This document shows, piece by piece, positions 11,930 to 23,854 of a stretch of 64,000 bases of DNA. Position 1 is the first letter of the stretch; each line of letters begins with the position of its first letter. Under the pieces are notes generated by a model. That model worked only from the letters and a program-made list of their open reading frames with translations, made no database searches and was not told where the DNA came from. Origin of the DNA: Asterias amurensis (Eukaryota; Echinodermata; Asteroidea; Forcipulatida; Asteriidae). Made by a program: the position numbers and the translations under genes. The DNA is taken from the NCBI RefSeq assembly GCF_032118995.1, contig NC_092648.1, positions 759,001-823,000 on the forward strand, given 5' to 3'.

Positions 11930-14780
11930 AGGGGCTGCGGACAGTCTTCTGCAAAAGTGTTTCTTTTAATTGAACTCTAAGTATCTAAGATCTTCAACTT
12001 TTGATGCCGGCTTAAAAATCAGCAACTGAACTCTCCGTCGTTCCTCCTCTTTAAGTGTCTGTTGCATAGAGGTTTCACTCTTCAGTGCGTGGCGGTGGTA
12101 GCACTGATTTACAAAGAGTTCCTCTTTTGCTAACAAGACGACTACTAAAAAGGATGGAACAATCAAAAGTCTTCATCTTTATCGGCCAAATGTCTTCTTC
12201 AAAAATGTCTCCATCACTTGAAGCTCATCTTTAGTAAATCGCATCTCCAGTAAATCCCATCTCCAGGGTGCATCATTCATCAACTTCAAACACCAACAAT
12301 CTTGAGACAACAAGTTTGATGGGTCAACTTTTCCAACAGTATTTAAGATCTTCATCATTCGATGCCCGTCTTAAAAATCAACAACTGACGTCTCTGTCGT
12401 TCCTCCTCTTTAAGTGTCTGTTGCATAGATATTTGACTATGGTGGGTAGGGTGGTAGCACTGGTTTTCAAAGAGTTTATGTTTTGCTAACGAACAGATTA
12501 CTGAACGGGATGGAACAGTCAACAAATCTTCTTAGGGGGCTCAGACTGTATGATCAAACAGTCTTCTTCAAAAGTGTTTCTTTCAACATAAGATCTTCAT
12601 CTTGTGATGCCCTTCTTAAAATCAGCAACTGAAGTCTCCGTCGTTCCCCCTCTTTAAGTGTCTGTTGCATTGAGGTTTCACTCTTCAGTGCATGTCGATA
12701 GCACTGACATTCAAAGAGTTCCCTTCTTTGCTAAAAAGCAGATTACTATAAAGGATTGAACAATCAAAAGTCTTCATCTTTATCAGCCAAACGTCTTCTT
12801 CAAGAATGTCTCCATCACTTAAGCTCGTCTTCAGTAAATTGCATCTCTAGTAAACTACATCTCCAGGGTGCATCAGTCATCTACTTCAAACACCAACATT
12901 CTTGAGACAACCAGTTTGACGGGTCAACTTTTCCCATGGTATCTAAGATATTCATCATTCGTTGCACGTCTTAAAAATCAACAACTGACGTCTCCGTCGT
13001 TCCTTCTCTTTAAGTGTCTGTTGCATAGAGGTTTCACTCTTCAGTGCATGGCGATAACACTGATTTTCAAAGAGTTCCCCTTTTACTAAAAAGCAGATTA
13101 CTATAAAGGATTGAACAATCAAAATCTTCAACTTCATCAGCCAAATGTCTTCTTCAAAAATGTCCATCACTTGAAGCTCATCTTCAGTAAATCGCATCTC
13201 TAGTAAACTACATCTTCAGGGTGCATCATTCATCTACTTCAAACACCAACATTCTTGAGACAACAAGTTTGATGGGTCAACTATTCTCCAGATTTCTTCA
13301 TCATTTGATGCTTGTCTTAAAAATCAACAACTGACGTCTCTGTCGTTTCTCCTCTTTAAGTGTCTGTTGCAAAGATGTTTGACTCTTCGGTGCAAGGTTG
13401 TAGCACTGGTTTTCAAAGAGTTTCTTTTTGGATAAAATTCATGTTACTGAACGGGATGGAACAATAAACAAATCTTCTTCAGGAGCTACAGACTGTCTTC
13501 TTCAAAAGTGTTTCTTTCAACTAAGATCTTCATCTTGTGATGCCCATCTTAAAAATCAGCAACTTAAGTCTCCATTGTTCCTCCTCTTTAAGTGTCTGTT
13601 GCATAGATGTTTGACTCTTTGGTGCAAGGTTGTAGCAGTGGTTTTCATAGGGTTACTCTTTTGCTAAAAAGCAGATTACTAGAAAGGATGGAACAATCAA
13701 AAGTCTTCATCTTTGTCGGCCAAATGTCTTCTTTAAAACAGTCTTCATCACTTGGAGTTCATCTTCAGTAAATCGCATCTCCAGGGTGTATCATTCATCT
13801 GCTTCAAACACCAACACTCTTGATACAACAAGTTTGGAGGGTCAACTTTTCCCATGGTAGGCCTACCTAAGATCTTCATCATTCGATGCCCGTCTTAAAA
13901 ATCAACAACTGACGTCTCCATCGTTCCTCCTCTTTAAGTGTCTGTTGCATTAGATGTTTGACTCTACGGTGCAAGGTTGGAGCACTGGTTTTCAAAGAGT
14001 TTCTTTTTTGCAAAAAAAAAAACAGATTACTTTGCGAGATGGTACAATCGACAAATCTTCTTCAGGTGCTGCGGACAGTCTTCTTCAAAAGTGTTTCTTT
14101 CAACTAAGATCTTCATCTTTTGATGCCCTTCTTAAAAATCAGCTACTGAAGTCTCCGTCGTTCCTCCTCTTTAAGTGTCTGTTGGAAAGATGTTTGATTC
14201 TTCGGTGCAAGGTTGTAGCACTGATTTTCAAAGAGTTTCTTTTTTGCTTAAAAAAACAGATTAATGAATGGGATGGAACAATAAGCCAATCTTCTTCAGG
14301 GGCTGCGGACTGCCTTCTTCAAAAGTGTTGCTTTCAACTAAGATCTTCATCTTGTGATGCCCATCTTAAAAATCAGCAACTGAAGTCTCCATTGTTACTC
14401 CTCTTTAAGTGTCTGTTGCACAGAGGTTTCACTCTTCAGTGCATGGCGATAGCACTGATTTTCAAAGAGTTCCTCTTTTGCTAAAAAGCAGATTACTTAA
14501 CAGAATGGAACAATTAAAAGTCTTCATCTTTATCAGCCTAATGTCTTCTTCAAAAATGTCTCCATCACTTGAAGGTCATCTTCAGTAAATAACATCTCCA
14601 GAGAATTGCCATCTCCAGTCTGCAACAATCATCTACTTCAAACACCAACATTCTTGAAGGTCATCTTCAGTAAATTTGCATCTCCAGTACGATCACATCT
14701 CAAGGGTGCATCATTCTTCTACTTCAAACATCAATAATCTTGACAACAAGTTTGATGGGTCAACTTTTCCCACGGTTTCA
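11930..14780 (-). repeat. Satellite S1, left part
   Basis: Tandem copies of a core read on the minus strand as LFENQCYRHALKSETSMQQ then TLKEEERRRRQLLIF. Core phrase tttaagtgtctgttgc recurs at about 12,056, 12,415, 12,658, 13,015, 13,361, 13,586, 13,939, 14,176 and 14,410. Two unit types alternate irregularly: long (about 345-360 bp, carrying the phrase cttgaagctcatcttcag) and short (about 225-245 bp, carrying cttcttcaggggctgcgg). They encode slightly different core peptides (ENQCYRHALKSET in long, ENQCYNLAPKSQT in short units). A 176-codon plus frame (13,954-14,484) arises because two short units are multiples of three. Confidence 0.75.
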
Positions 14781-14784
14781 GTAA

Positions 14785-15110
14785 TCTCAAATTGAAGGTT
14801 TACCAGGATGTTGTATAATATACAAATAATGAGTATTTATAGGCCTGAGTCCAGTGGTGTTAATACTTTCATGAGTTGTTATATGGAACTTTCCATTCAT
14901 CATGGCCAAGTTGAATGGAATGTTCCGCCTTCCAACAAATGCATATATTTTCTCCATTGGAACAAAAATGCACGCTGAATAGAACAAAATGCAAACTTAA
15001 TGTATAGCGTGAAATGGTTTAAATAATGAAAACCATGTTACCAACAATCCTCCAATCAAATGACAAGGTTTTCTAAAAATCAAAGTGTTTACTCTTTTCG
15101 ATATGAGTTA
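14785..15110 (-). repeat. V segment inserted in the W2 satellite
   Basis: Interrupts the satellite between cccacggtttcagtaatct and a T12 run at 15,121. Its frame ends differently (GLRPINTHYLYIIQ) because of a small length change. Confidence 0.6.
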
Positions 15111-15120
15111 TTCTACATGT

Positions 15121-17460
15121 TTTTTTTTTTTAAAAAGATGCCCGCCTTAAAAATCAACAACTGATGTCTCTGTTGCTCCTCCTCTTTAAGTGTCTGTTGC
15201 ATGAGATGTTTGACTCTTCGGTGCAAGGTTGTAGCGCTGGTTTTCAAAGAGTTTTTTTTGTGTGCTAAAAAGCAGATTACTAGATAGGATGGAACAATCA
15301 AAAGTCTTCATCTTTATCAGCCAATTGTCTTCTTCAAAAATGTCTCAATCACTTGAAGGTCATCTTCAGTAAATAACATCTCCAGAGAATTGCCATCTCC
15401 AGTCTGCAACAATCATCTACTTCAAACACCAACATTCTTGAGACAACAAGTTTGAAAAACAGATTACTGAGCGGGATGGAACAATCAACCAATCTTTATC
15501 AAGGGCTACGGACTGTCTTCTTCAAAAGTGTTTCTTTCAACTAAGATCTTCACCTTTTGATGCCCTTCTCAAAATCAGCAACTGGAGTCGCCGTCGTTCC
15601 TCCTCTTCAAGTGTCTGTTGCATAGAGGTTTCACTCTTCGGCGCAAGGCGATAGCACTGAGAGTTCCTCTTTTGCTAAAAAGCAGATTACTTTTAACAGA
15701 ATGGAACAATCAAAAGTCTTCATCTTTAACAGCCAAAACAAATGTGTTCTTCAAAAATGTCTTCATCACTTGAAGCTCATCTTCAGTAAATCGCATCTCC
15801 AGTCTGCATCATTCATTTGCTTCAAACACCAACATTCTTGAGACAACAAGTTTGATGGATCAACTTTTCCCACTGTTACTTCATCATTCGATGCCCGTCT
15901 TAAAAATCAACAACTGGCGTCTCTGTTGTCCTCCTCTTTAAGTGTCTGTTGCATCAGAAATGACTCTGCGGTGCAAGATTGTAGCACTGGTTTTCAAAGA
16001 GTTTCTTTTTTTGCAAAAAAGCAGATTACTAAACAGATTGGAACAATCAAAAGTCTTTATCGGCCAAATGTCTTCTTCAAAAATGTCTCCATCACTTGAA
16101 GCTCATCTTCAGTAAATCGCATCTCCAGTAGGATTGCATCTCAAGGGTGCATCGATCATCTACTTCAAACATCAACAATCTTGAGACAACAAGTTTGAAA
16201 GGTCAACTTTTCTCATAGTTTCTTCATCATTCTATGCCTGTCTTAAAAATCAACAACTGATGTCTCTGTCGCTCCTCCTCTATAAGTTTCTGATGGAAAG
16301 ATGTTTGACTCTTCGGTGCAAGGTTGTAGCACGGGTTTTCAAAGAGTTTATTTTTGCTAAAAAAACAGAATTACTGAGCGGGATGGAACAATCAACCAAT
16401 CTTCTTCAGGGGCTACGGACTGTCTTCTTCAAAAGTGTTACTATCAACTAAGATCTCTATCTTTTGATGCCCGTCTTAAAAATCAGCAACTGAAATCTCC
16501 GTCGTTCCTCCTCTTTAAGTGTCTGTTGCAAAGAGGTTTCACTCTTCAGTGCATGGCGGTAGCATTGATTTTCAAAGAGTTCCTCTTTTGCTAAAAAGCA
16601 GATGACTAAAAAGGATGGAACAATCAAAAGTCTGCATCTTTAACAGCTAAATGTGTTCTTTAAAAATGTCTCCATCACTTGAAGCTCATCTTCAGTAAAT
16701 CGCATCTCCAGGGTGCATCATTCATCTATTTCAAACAACAACATTCTTGAGACAACAAGTTTGATTGGTCAACTTTTCCTGTGGTATCTAAGATCTTCAT
16801 CATTCGGTGCCCATCTTAAAAATCAGCAACTGAACTCTCCGTCGTTCCTCCTCTTTAAGTGTCTGTTGCATAGAGGTGTCACTCTTCGGTGCAAGGCGAT
16901 AGCACTGATTTTCAAAGAGTTCCTCTTTTGCTAAAAAAGCAGATTACTAAACAGAATGGAACAATCAAAAGTCTTCATCTTTATCGGCTAATTATAATGT
17001 CTTCTTCAAAAATGTCTCCATCACTTGAAGCTCATCTTCAGTAAATTGCATCTCCAGTACGATCACATCTCGAGGGTGCATCATTCATCTACTTCAAACA
17101 TCAACAATCTTGAGACGACAAGTTGGATGGGTAAACTTTTCTCACAGTTTCTTCATCATTCGATGCCCATCTTAAAAATCAGCAACTGAAGTCTCCGTCG
17201 TTCCTCCTCTTTAAGTGTCTGTTGCATTAGTTGTTTGACTCTTCGGTGTAAGTTTGTAGCACTGGTTTTCAAAGAGTTTCTTTTTGGCTAAAATGCAGAT
17301 TACTGAACGGGATGGAAAGATAAACAAATCTTCTTCAGGGGCTGCAGACAGTCTTCTTCAAAAGTGTTTCTTTCAATTGAAACTTAAGTATCTAAGATCT
17401 TCATCTTTAGATGCCGGCTCAAAAATCAGCAACTGAACTCTCCGTCGTTCCTCCTCTTTA
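15121..17460 (-). repeat. Satellite S1, right part
   Basis: Continues after the V insertion with core copies near 15,193, 15,613, 15,949, 16,286, 16,519, 16,859 and 17,216, ending where the core runs into gtccgcaagaaaagtgacac at 17,460. Confidence 0.75.
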
Positions 17461-17542
17461 AGTGTCCGCAAGAAAAGTGACACGCAAGATGTGGTGGGGC
17501 ATTCAGTTGTGTATGTTTTCATTCCATTTATTATTTTATTTG

Positions 17543-18319
17543 ACATCTGTCCTCGCAATTACTAATAGTTGTCTTGGGAAGGCGAGTGTGTTTCTTTTTC
17601 TCCTACAGATATTGCTTACTGTGACGGAAGACTCAAAGATTGCAACGTCTTCCCACTGAAGAGCTCCCTCGAAGGACGATGGTGAATGAAACTCTTTGAT
17701 GAATGAGTGAAGTTGGGAAACATCTTGAATGCTGAGGATGGCATGACAAATGGGGTGCATTTTAGCGGTCGTAACCATTGACTGTTCAGGTTTAATTGGC
17801 CATTGATTAACCACTGACCAAAGACCCAAACAATTATTGGTTATGACCGCTAAAACGCACCCCAGGTTTGTGTCAATTTGACATAACATGTAAACTCAAG
17901 TAATTGATCAGTTAGCACATACACATGCAAAGGAATATAGTGCATAGAAAACGCTCAAATAATGTTCCCCCTTGTGTGTGCATCACCCTGCATATTCTGA
18001 CCTGTAACATGTTTTTCTACATGGAATACGTGCTGTGAAACAGTTTTTTCATGTTGCTGTCCTGTTAAAGTGCAACTTGTTACAAAAACGATTATCTGTC
18101 ATGCTACACTAATGAAAAGGAAAGTGTTCATTTGATTCACAAACCTGAGCTGTACAGTTCATGTTTTAATAATGCAAATGTGTAAATGTGTGAGTAACTA
18201 ACTGCATAGATTGAGGAAAGTTAACTGGTTCAACTAAAAAAGGCAGTTTGTTCCAAAACTATGAATAACTTGTAGTGTTTATAAAAATGTTGTTGAACTT
18301 ACAGCCCCATGTGCCACAG
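17543..18319 (-). repeat. Q4 module plus linker
   Basis: The longest minus frame of the family (17,536-17,889, 117 codons), running through the Q3-type reading into SNICRRKRNTLAFPRQL. Continuing on the minus strand, the border leads into the satellite core reading TLKEEERRRVQLLIF (17,373-17,558). Confidence 0.6.
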
Positions 18320-18510
18320 GAAGAGCCGCCAGGAAGAGTCGCCAGGAAGAGCCCCAAGGAAGAGCCCCCAAGAAGAGCCCCCAAGAAGAGCCCCCAAGAA
18401 GAGCCCCAGGAACTGCCCCAGGAACTGCCCCCCTGCCCCTGGAACCATCTTAGGTGGCTTGGAGCAGGATAGGGACAGCTTCCTTTTTGAGTTCCATTAG
18501 CAGCAAGTTC
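18320..18510 (+). repeat. P5 block
   Basis: Resembles P2, opening with gccgccaggaagagtcgcc, and carries two ggaactgcccc units. The tail frame is intact through DRDSFLFEFH and stop. It precedes X3. Confidence 0.7.
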
Positions 18511-19247
18511 GTAAGTGAAGATTTGTATTTTATCAAACTTCAAGTAATAAACCAGAAGGAAAACTGATCCCCTGGCTGCTGCTTCCCAAATTTGCATAAA
18601 CTGTTCTCTGAAAACGTTGGACAATACAAATGCGCACTAATCTATAATAACAAAACTGAATTGTGCTCAGAGAATAACTAAATATTAAAATATATTGTAC
18701 TAACATGTTGACTTTTTCCCCCCATAACAGATTCATCTTTTGGACGCAAGTCAATTATCTTCTGCACTTTTGGGGTGGTGAAAGATGAGCAGAAATGGTA
18801 CTCAAATTTTGCCTGTGGGGCTGTTTGTATTCTTTTCTCACCAGCACAGGGCATCTATTGCCACATTGAAAAAAATATTTAAAAATCACACTAACGGTAC
18901 CTTATTATTCTACAGCAGTTTTATACTTGATGCAGACCTGCAACTGAGATGATTTCAGTTTTCCAACGAGGTGGTGCTCTGTGAACCTGATGTTGGTGAA
19001 ACCTGCCTTATGAAGGATTTAATATTCAGCTGTTGAAGGTAAAATAGAAGCGAAAGAAAACATATTTTCTTTTTTTATGTTTTTAATTTAACCAATACCT
19101 CATTATGCCGCAGCACTTTGGCATGAGATGTTTTGAGAACTTACCCAAGGAAGTGGTGCTTAGTGAAACCTTGCCTTACCATAAGTAAAATGGGCAGGGC
19201 CCAATTTCAACAAGCATAAGCACAGAAACTTGCTCAGCACATTAAAA

Positions 19248-19392
19248 CTCTTGCTTAGCGAAGGCAAACTCTTGCTTAGCGAAGGAAAACTCTTGCTTAG
19301 CGAAAGAAAACTCTTGCTTAGCGAAGGAAAACTCTTGCTTAGCGAAGGAAAACTCTTACTTAGCGAAGGAAAACTCTTGCTTAGTGAAAATA
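19248..19392 (+). repeat. 21-bp minisatellite in X3, about 7 units
   Basis: The longest tract. Because 21 is a multiple of three, it opens repeat frames on both strands (KLLLSEG on plus, SLSKSFP on minus); neither is taken as a gene. Confidence 0.85.
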
Positions 19393-19833
19393 GGTTACCA
19401 GCCAAAATACCATACATTTACCATAGGTGTAACCCAACTCTTGGGTGCGCACCAGCATGTAGACGTTTTTATTTTTGCTTATCCAAAAAGAGGGCAAATT
19501 CATTTATTTAAATCTACATTGCCTTTGGGTTTGAACCACTAATGTGAGCTTTTCGCTCCCTTACTGGGTATTCTAGACCAAAGACTTGTAATCAATATCA
19601 ATCGCTTCTTAAATCAAAAAAGTGATTTTAGATATAAGACAATCTAAGAAAAGATAACAGATAGTAGTTATACTACAACCAAAAGTGTCTATATCAAAAG
19701 GTGAATGTGGCCATTTGGGACTGTATTAAGAAAAAAAGAAGAGCAAATTCTTACAAATTACTTATTGCTGCAAACTTGAAAAACTTAAGATTCTCTGAAA
19801 TCACAGTGCAAGATGATTAGTTGTTCATTATTT

Positions 19834-20225
19834 CATACGTCTGACTCACTGCTTAGACGTATGACTCTTTAGTTAGCTGCTATTTGCTGTCTAACTATTA
19901 CACACTTTTAATGAAAACTTATATGTACGGGTCATTTCTCGTACATATAAGTTATTTACTTAGTATATGTACACAAGGTTGATGTCTTGTGTACAATTTA
20001 TCATGTATCATGTACAACTGATCATTTCGTACGTATCATTTATTATCTCATACATACGATTCATTTTCATACATATGATTTATTTGGTATGTATGACTTA
20101 TTAAATCGTATGTCAGACTTTTTATTTACGTACGACTTATATGTTTGTACATGTACATCATGATACTTCATACAATGTTCAACTTATTATCTTGTACATG
20201 GATTTATAATAAACAATATTGTTCA
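19834..20225. repeat. Y block in X3
   Basis: Same structure; ends with ggatttataataaacaata as in the other copies. Confidence 0.75.
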
Positions 20226-20531
20226 AGTTTGCAGCAACAATCTTCAGTATGGGTTGATTTTATCCAATGATAGTTGCTTTACATGGCAGTAGTTGTAACT
20301 GAAAACTTTTGGCATTGGAATTAAGTATAGAACTGGTGATTGTGTGTGTTGGTGATCGTAAAGTGGACAGTGAATGTGTGTAGTGATTGTATGCATTTTT
20401 GTCATCTGTTTTCAGGAAACTTCTACTGCCATGTCATTGTGACTATTTTTATTAACAGATTGTACCAATGAAGACTACAGACCCTTTTTGGAATATGGCC
20501 ATGTTCCCTTTTGTTTTGTGATCATAACTGA

Positions 20532-20726
20532 ATACAGCGATATGCACCTTTAGAGTCGTGTGATAAAATAATATGCAAAGCATTCCTAGATGAAGAGATG
20601 TTCAATAACCTTCAAATTGATTCTGAAAAGAGTATTGATATGCTTACAAGTCTTTATGTGAAACAGCAGTGTATTACCAGACATTTTCACTTGGAGAGGG
20701 GGCAAGCAAGGAAAATGCTAATATAA
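20532..20726 (+). pseudogene. Z frame in X3, 64 codons
   Basis: Same length as in X1, with R-to-C, I-to-M and M-to-V changes. Confidence 0.4.
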
Positions 20727-20922
20727 AAAAAGGAAATCATTAAGAGGTACAATTTGCAGGCAGATTCACCGTGCCTACCTTCTGTTGTAAAAAATAAGAT
20801 AAGCAATTTAACATCTTGCCAACTTTTTGTTTTAGCAGATTCGTCTCACTAGTGCAAGAAACTTCATTATCTTCTAGAGTTCAATATTGGTAAGAGATAA
20901 GGTAACATTTGGTACTTCTGTC

Positions 20923-21716
20923 CTTGCAATTACTAATAGTTGTCTTGGGAAGGCGAGTATGTTTCTTTTTCTCCTACAGATATTGCTCCCTGTGATGGTA
21001 ATTGACTCAAAGATTGCAACGTCTTCCCACTGAAGAGCTCCCTCGGAGGACGATGGTGATTGAAACTCTTTGATGATTGAGTGGAGTTTGGAAACATCTT
21101 GAATGCTGAGGATGGCGTGACAAATGGGTGCATTTTAGCGATCGTAACCATTGACTGTTCAGGTTGAATTGGCCATTGGTTAACCACTGGCCAAAGACCA
21201 AAACAATTATTGGTTATGACCACAAAAATGCACCCCAGGTTTGTGTCAATTTGACATAACTTGTAAACTTTAATAATTGATCAGCTAGCACACACCATCA
21301 TAGGAACATAGTGCATGGAAATCGCTTTAATAACGTTGCCCTGGGTGTGTGCATCACACAACATATTCTGACCTCTAACAGCAATTTTTTCTTCATCAAA
21401 TACATGCTATGTGAAACAGTTTTGTCCATGTTGCTGACTTGTAAAAAGGCAACATGTTACAATGAACAATCACCTGTCATGCTACACTAATGGAAAGGAA
21501 AAATTAATGTTCATTTGATCCACAAACCTGAGCTGCACAGTTCATGTTTTAATCATGAAAATGTGTAGGTGTTTGAGTAACTAACTGCATAGGATTGACT
21601 AAAAAAGGCAATTTGTTGCAAAACTATGAATGACATCTAGTGTTTATAAATAATTAACTGTAAACATTTTTGTTTAAGTTTTTTTGGTTGAACTTACATT
21701 CCCCCATGTGCCACAG
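20923..21716 (-). repeat. Q5 module plus linker
   Basis: Close copy of Q1 with a 96-codon minus frame at 20,933-21,223. Confidence 0.6.
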
Positions 21717-21918
21717 GAAGAGCCCCAAGGAAGAGCCCCCCAGGAAGAGCCCCCAGGAAGAGCCCCTCGGGAAGAGCCACAAGGAGAGCCCAAGAAGACC
21801 CCCAAGGAAGAGCCCAAGGAAGAGCCACAGGAACTGCCCCCCTGCCCTGGAACCATCTTAAGTGGCCTGGAGCAGGATAGGGACAGCTTCCTTTTTGAGT
21901 TCCATTAGCAGCAAGTTC
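21717..21918 (+). repeat. P6 block, near-identical to P1
   Basis: The minisatellite has the same unit order as P1, so the proteins read from 3,195-3,386 and 21,670-21,861 are identical. The offset is 18,475 bp. It precedes W3. Confidence 0.75.
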
Positions 21919-22091
21919 GTAAGTGAAGATTTGCACTTGTATCAAAATTGAAGTAATAAACCACAAGGATAACTGATCCCCTGTCTGCTGCTTCCCAGGT
22001 TGTATCAAGCTTGGCTACAACATGACTTCTGAGTGGCACCCCTAACATAAATATAATATATTATTGACTACTAGGGAGACTGCCAACATAA

Positions 22092-22164
22092 GGCTGGATA
22101 GCTCAGTTGTTAGAGCCCTGGCACGTTGATCCGGAGGTAGTTGGTTCAAGTCCTGCATCAGTCA
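22092..22164 (+). mobile_element. SINE head t1 in W3
   Basis: Identical in both boxes to W1 t1. Confidence 0.7.
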
Positions 22165-22392
22165 ATTCTTCTTTACTCATACCCTAGTTGCTTTAAATCT
22201 ACCCAGTCAGTTTCCCTTGTGGTTTATGACTTGATTTTTATCAATAAAAAGTTGCGTCCTCTAAAAGTGACCCTGTGGCTGACGCTTCCCAGCTTATTGT
22301 GAACTTGTGTGTGATCTTTGGCTCAATGGCAGTTAAGGGTTGTTTGGCTTATGTGACTGGCACCCCCGAACAAGATATGGAATTAAAAGGAG

Positions 22393-22464
22393 GGCTGGAT
22401 AGCTTAGTTGGTAGAGCAGCGGTACATTAATCTATAGTCCGTTGGTTCATGTCCCACTCCAGTC
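22393..22464 (+). mobile_element. SINE head t2 in W3
   Basis: The B box here is ggttcatgtcc, closer to consensus than the other t2 copies. Confidence 0.65.
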
Positions 22465-23224
22465 AATTTATCTTTTTTCAAACTAATCTGTTTTATAAAA
22501 CATGACGCATGTAGAAAATATATAAATAAATGAATAAATAGCTTTAATCGTGCTTAAAAGCACACTAGCTATTGTTCTTATAACACTGAATCAATTAATC
22601 ACAAAACTAAATTTGATCTGGAGCCTCCTCTTTAATTAATTAACAACTGCAATAATATTATTTTTGGAATCACTGATGCAGTGATGTAATAAACAATGTC
22701 TAGGCCTAATTGGCATATTTTAAAAAGTACAGCCCCCCCCCCCCCCCCCGCCCCAACAATAAACTCCGATAATAGGTTATGTCCCCTAAATATTCAATCA
22801 ATTCTCAATATATCCATTGTAAAACATCGGTAGTGGCTTTCGTGGAATAAGTGGCATAAAAGCTTTTCTGATTAAAGCTCTTTTGTCTTTGTACTATGTT
22901 TGTTACAGAAAAGGGGATTTGTCTTCAGCTGTGAGTGTTTCTTCAGATGTGGTGTTTCTTCAGATGTGACGCCGGTGTGGTAACTACGTTATCGTGACCT
23001 TTCAGACTTAAAACTATTAATAACAAACAACCTTGTCATGTGATTGGAGGATATTTGGTCATGTGACATTCATTTATCAATTATGCAAGTTAATCGCACC
23101 CAATTTAAACTATTGCATGTTAGAAAATGATATTATTACACGTCAGTACAAAATACCCTCTCATTGGATGCCAGAACAGTCTTCAAATACATTTTGATAA
23201 TTCTTCATATTTTAATTTCAAATT

Positions 23225-23580
23225 AAAGGTTTACCAGGATGTTGTATAATATACAAATAATGAGTGTTTATAAGCCTGTACAGTGGTGGTAATACTTTCA
23301 TGAGTTGATATATGGAATTTTCCATTCATCATGGCCAAGTTGAATGGAACGTTCCGTTTCTCAACAAATGAATATATTTCCTCCATTGGAACAAAAAAGC
23401 ACGCTGAATAGAACAAAATGCAAAATGTATAGGGTGAACTGGTGTAAATAATGAAAACCGCGTGACCAACAATCCTCCAATCAAATGACAAGCATTTCTA
23501 TAAATCAAAGTGTTAACACTTTTCAATATGGGTTACATGTTGTTTATTTGAAAAACTAGACGGCTTGTTTTTCTTCCTCA
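23225..23580 (-). repeat. V segment in W3
   Basis: Minus frame 23,231-23,491, 86 codons, same core and same C-terminus as W1. Confidence 0.55.
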
Positions 23581-23854
23581 AGGATGAAAGTTTATTCCAT
23601 CAATTAAAAAATTCAAAAAGAAGTTGTAATTGTTTCAATTAAAGATGGAAAGCTACATTACAAGACTGCATAAATGTGTGCAAACTTTAAAGTTTCCCTT
23701 CCGAACAAGTGAAGTTCAAAAACTGTTGTAGTTTTCAAGTGTATAATGTAGAAAATTACTTCTCAGTAAATTGCAAAACTATTTACAGCACCAATACAGT
23801 ACACTGAGGCAGTAAACCTGATGTATAACAATAGCATTTTCAGATTTTTGCTTC

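Larger units (their letters stand above)
10023..17542 (+). repeat. W2 module with satellite
   Basis: As W1 but lacking the C run, and carrying about 5.5 kb of satellite (11,930-17,460) interrupted by an extra V copy. It ends in gtccgcaagaaaagtgacac before Q4. Confidence 0.65.
18511..20922 (+). repeat. X3 module
   Basis: Same order as X1, with the longest 21-bp minisatellite. A short extra segment near 19,735-19,795 is absent from the other X copies. From the Y block onward it follows X1 closely. Confidence 0.65.

Noticed and set aside
13954-14484. 176-codon plus-strand frame in the satellite
   Set aside because: Spans two satellite units of 237 and 234 bp, both multiples of three; other units break it.
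11930-17460. CRISPR-like array
   Set aside because: Units are 225-360 bp with no short identical repeats separated by unique spacers, and the DNA is eukaryotic.
19160-19511. Opposite-strand frames of KLLLSEG and SLSKSFP repeats
   Set aside because: Product of a 21-bp minisatellite whose unit is a multiple of three; nothing else supports a gene.
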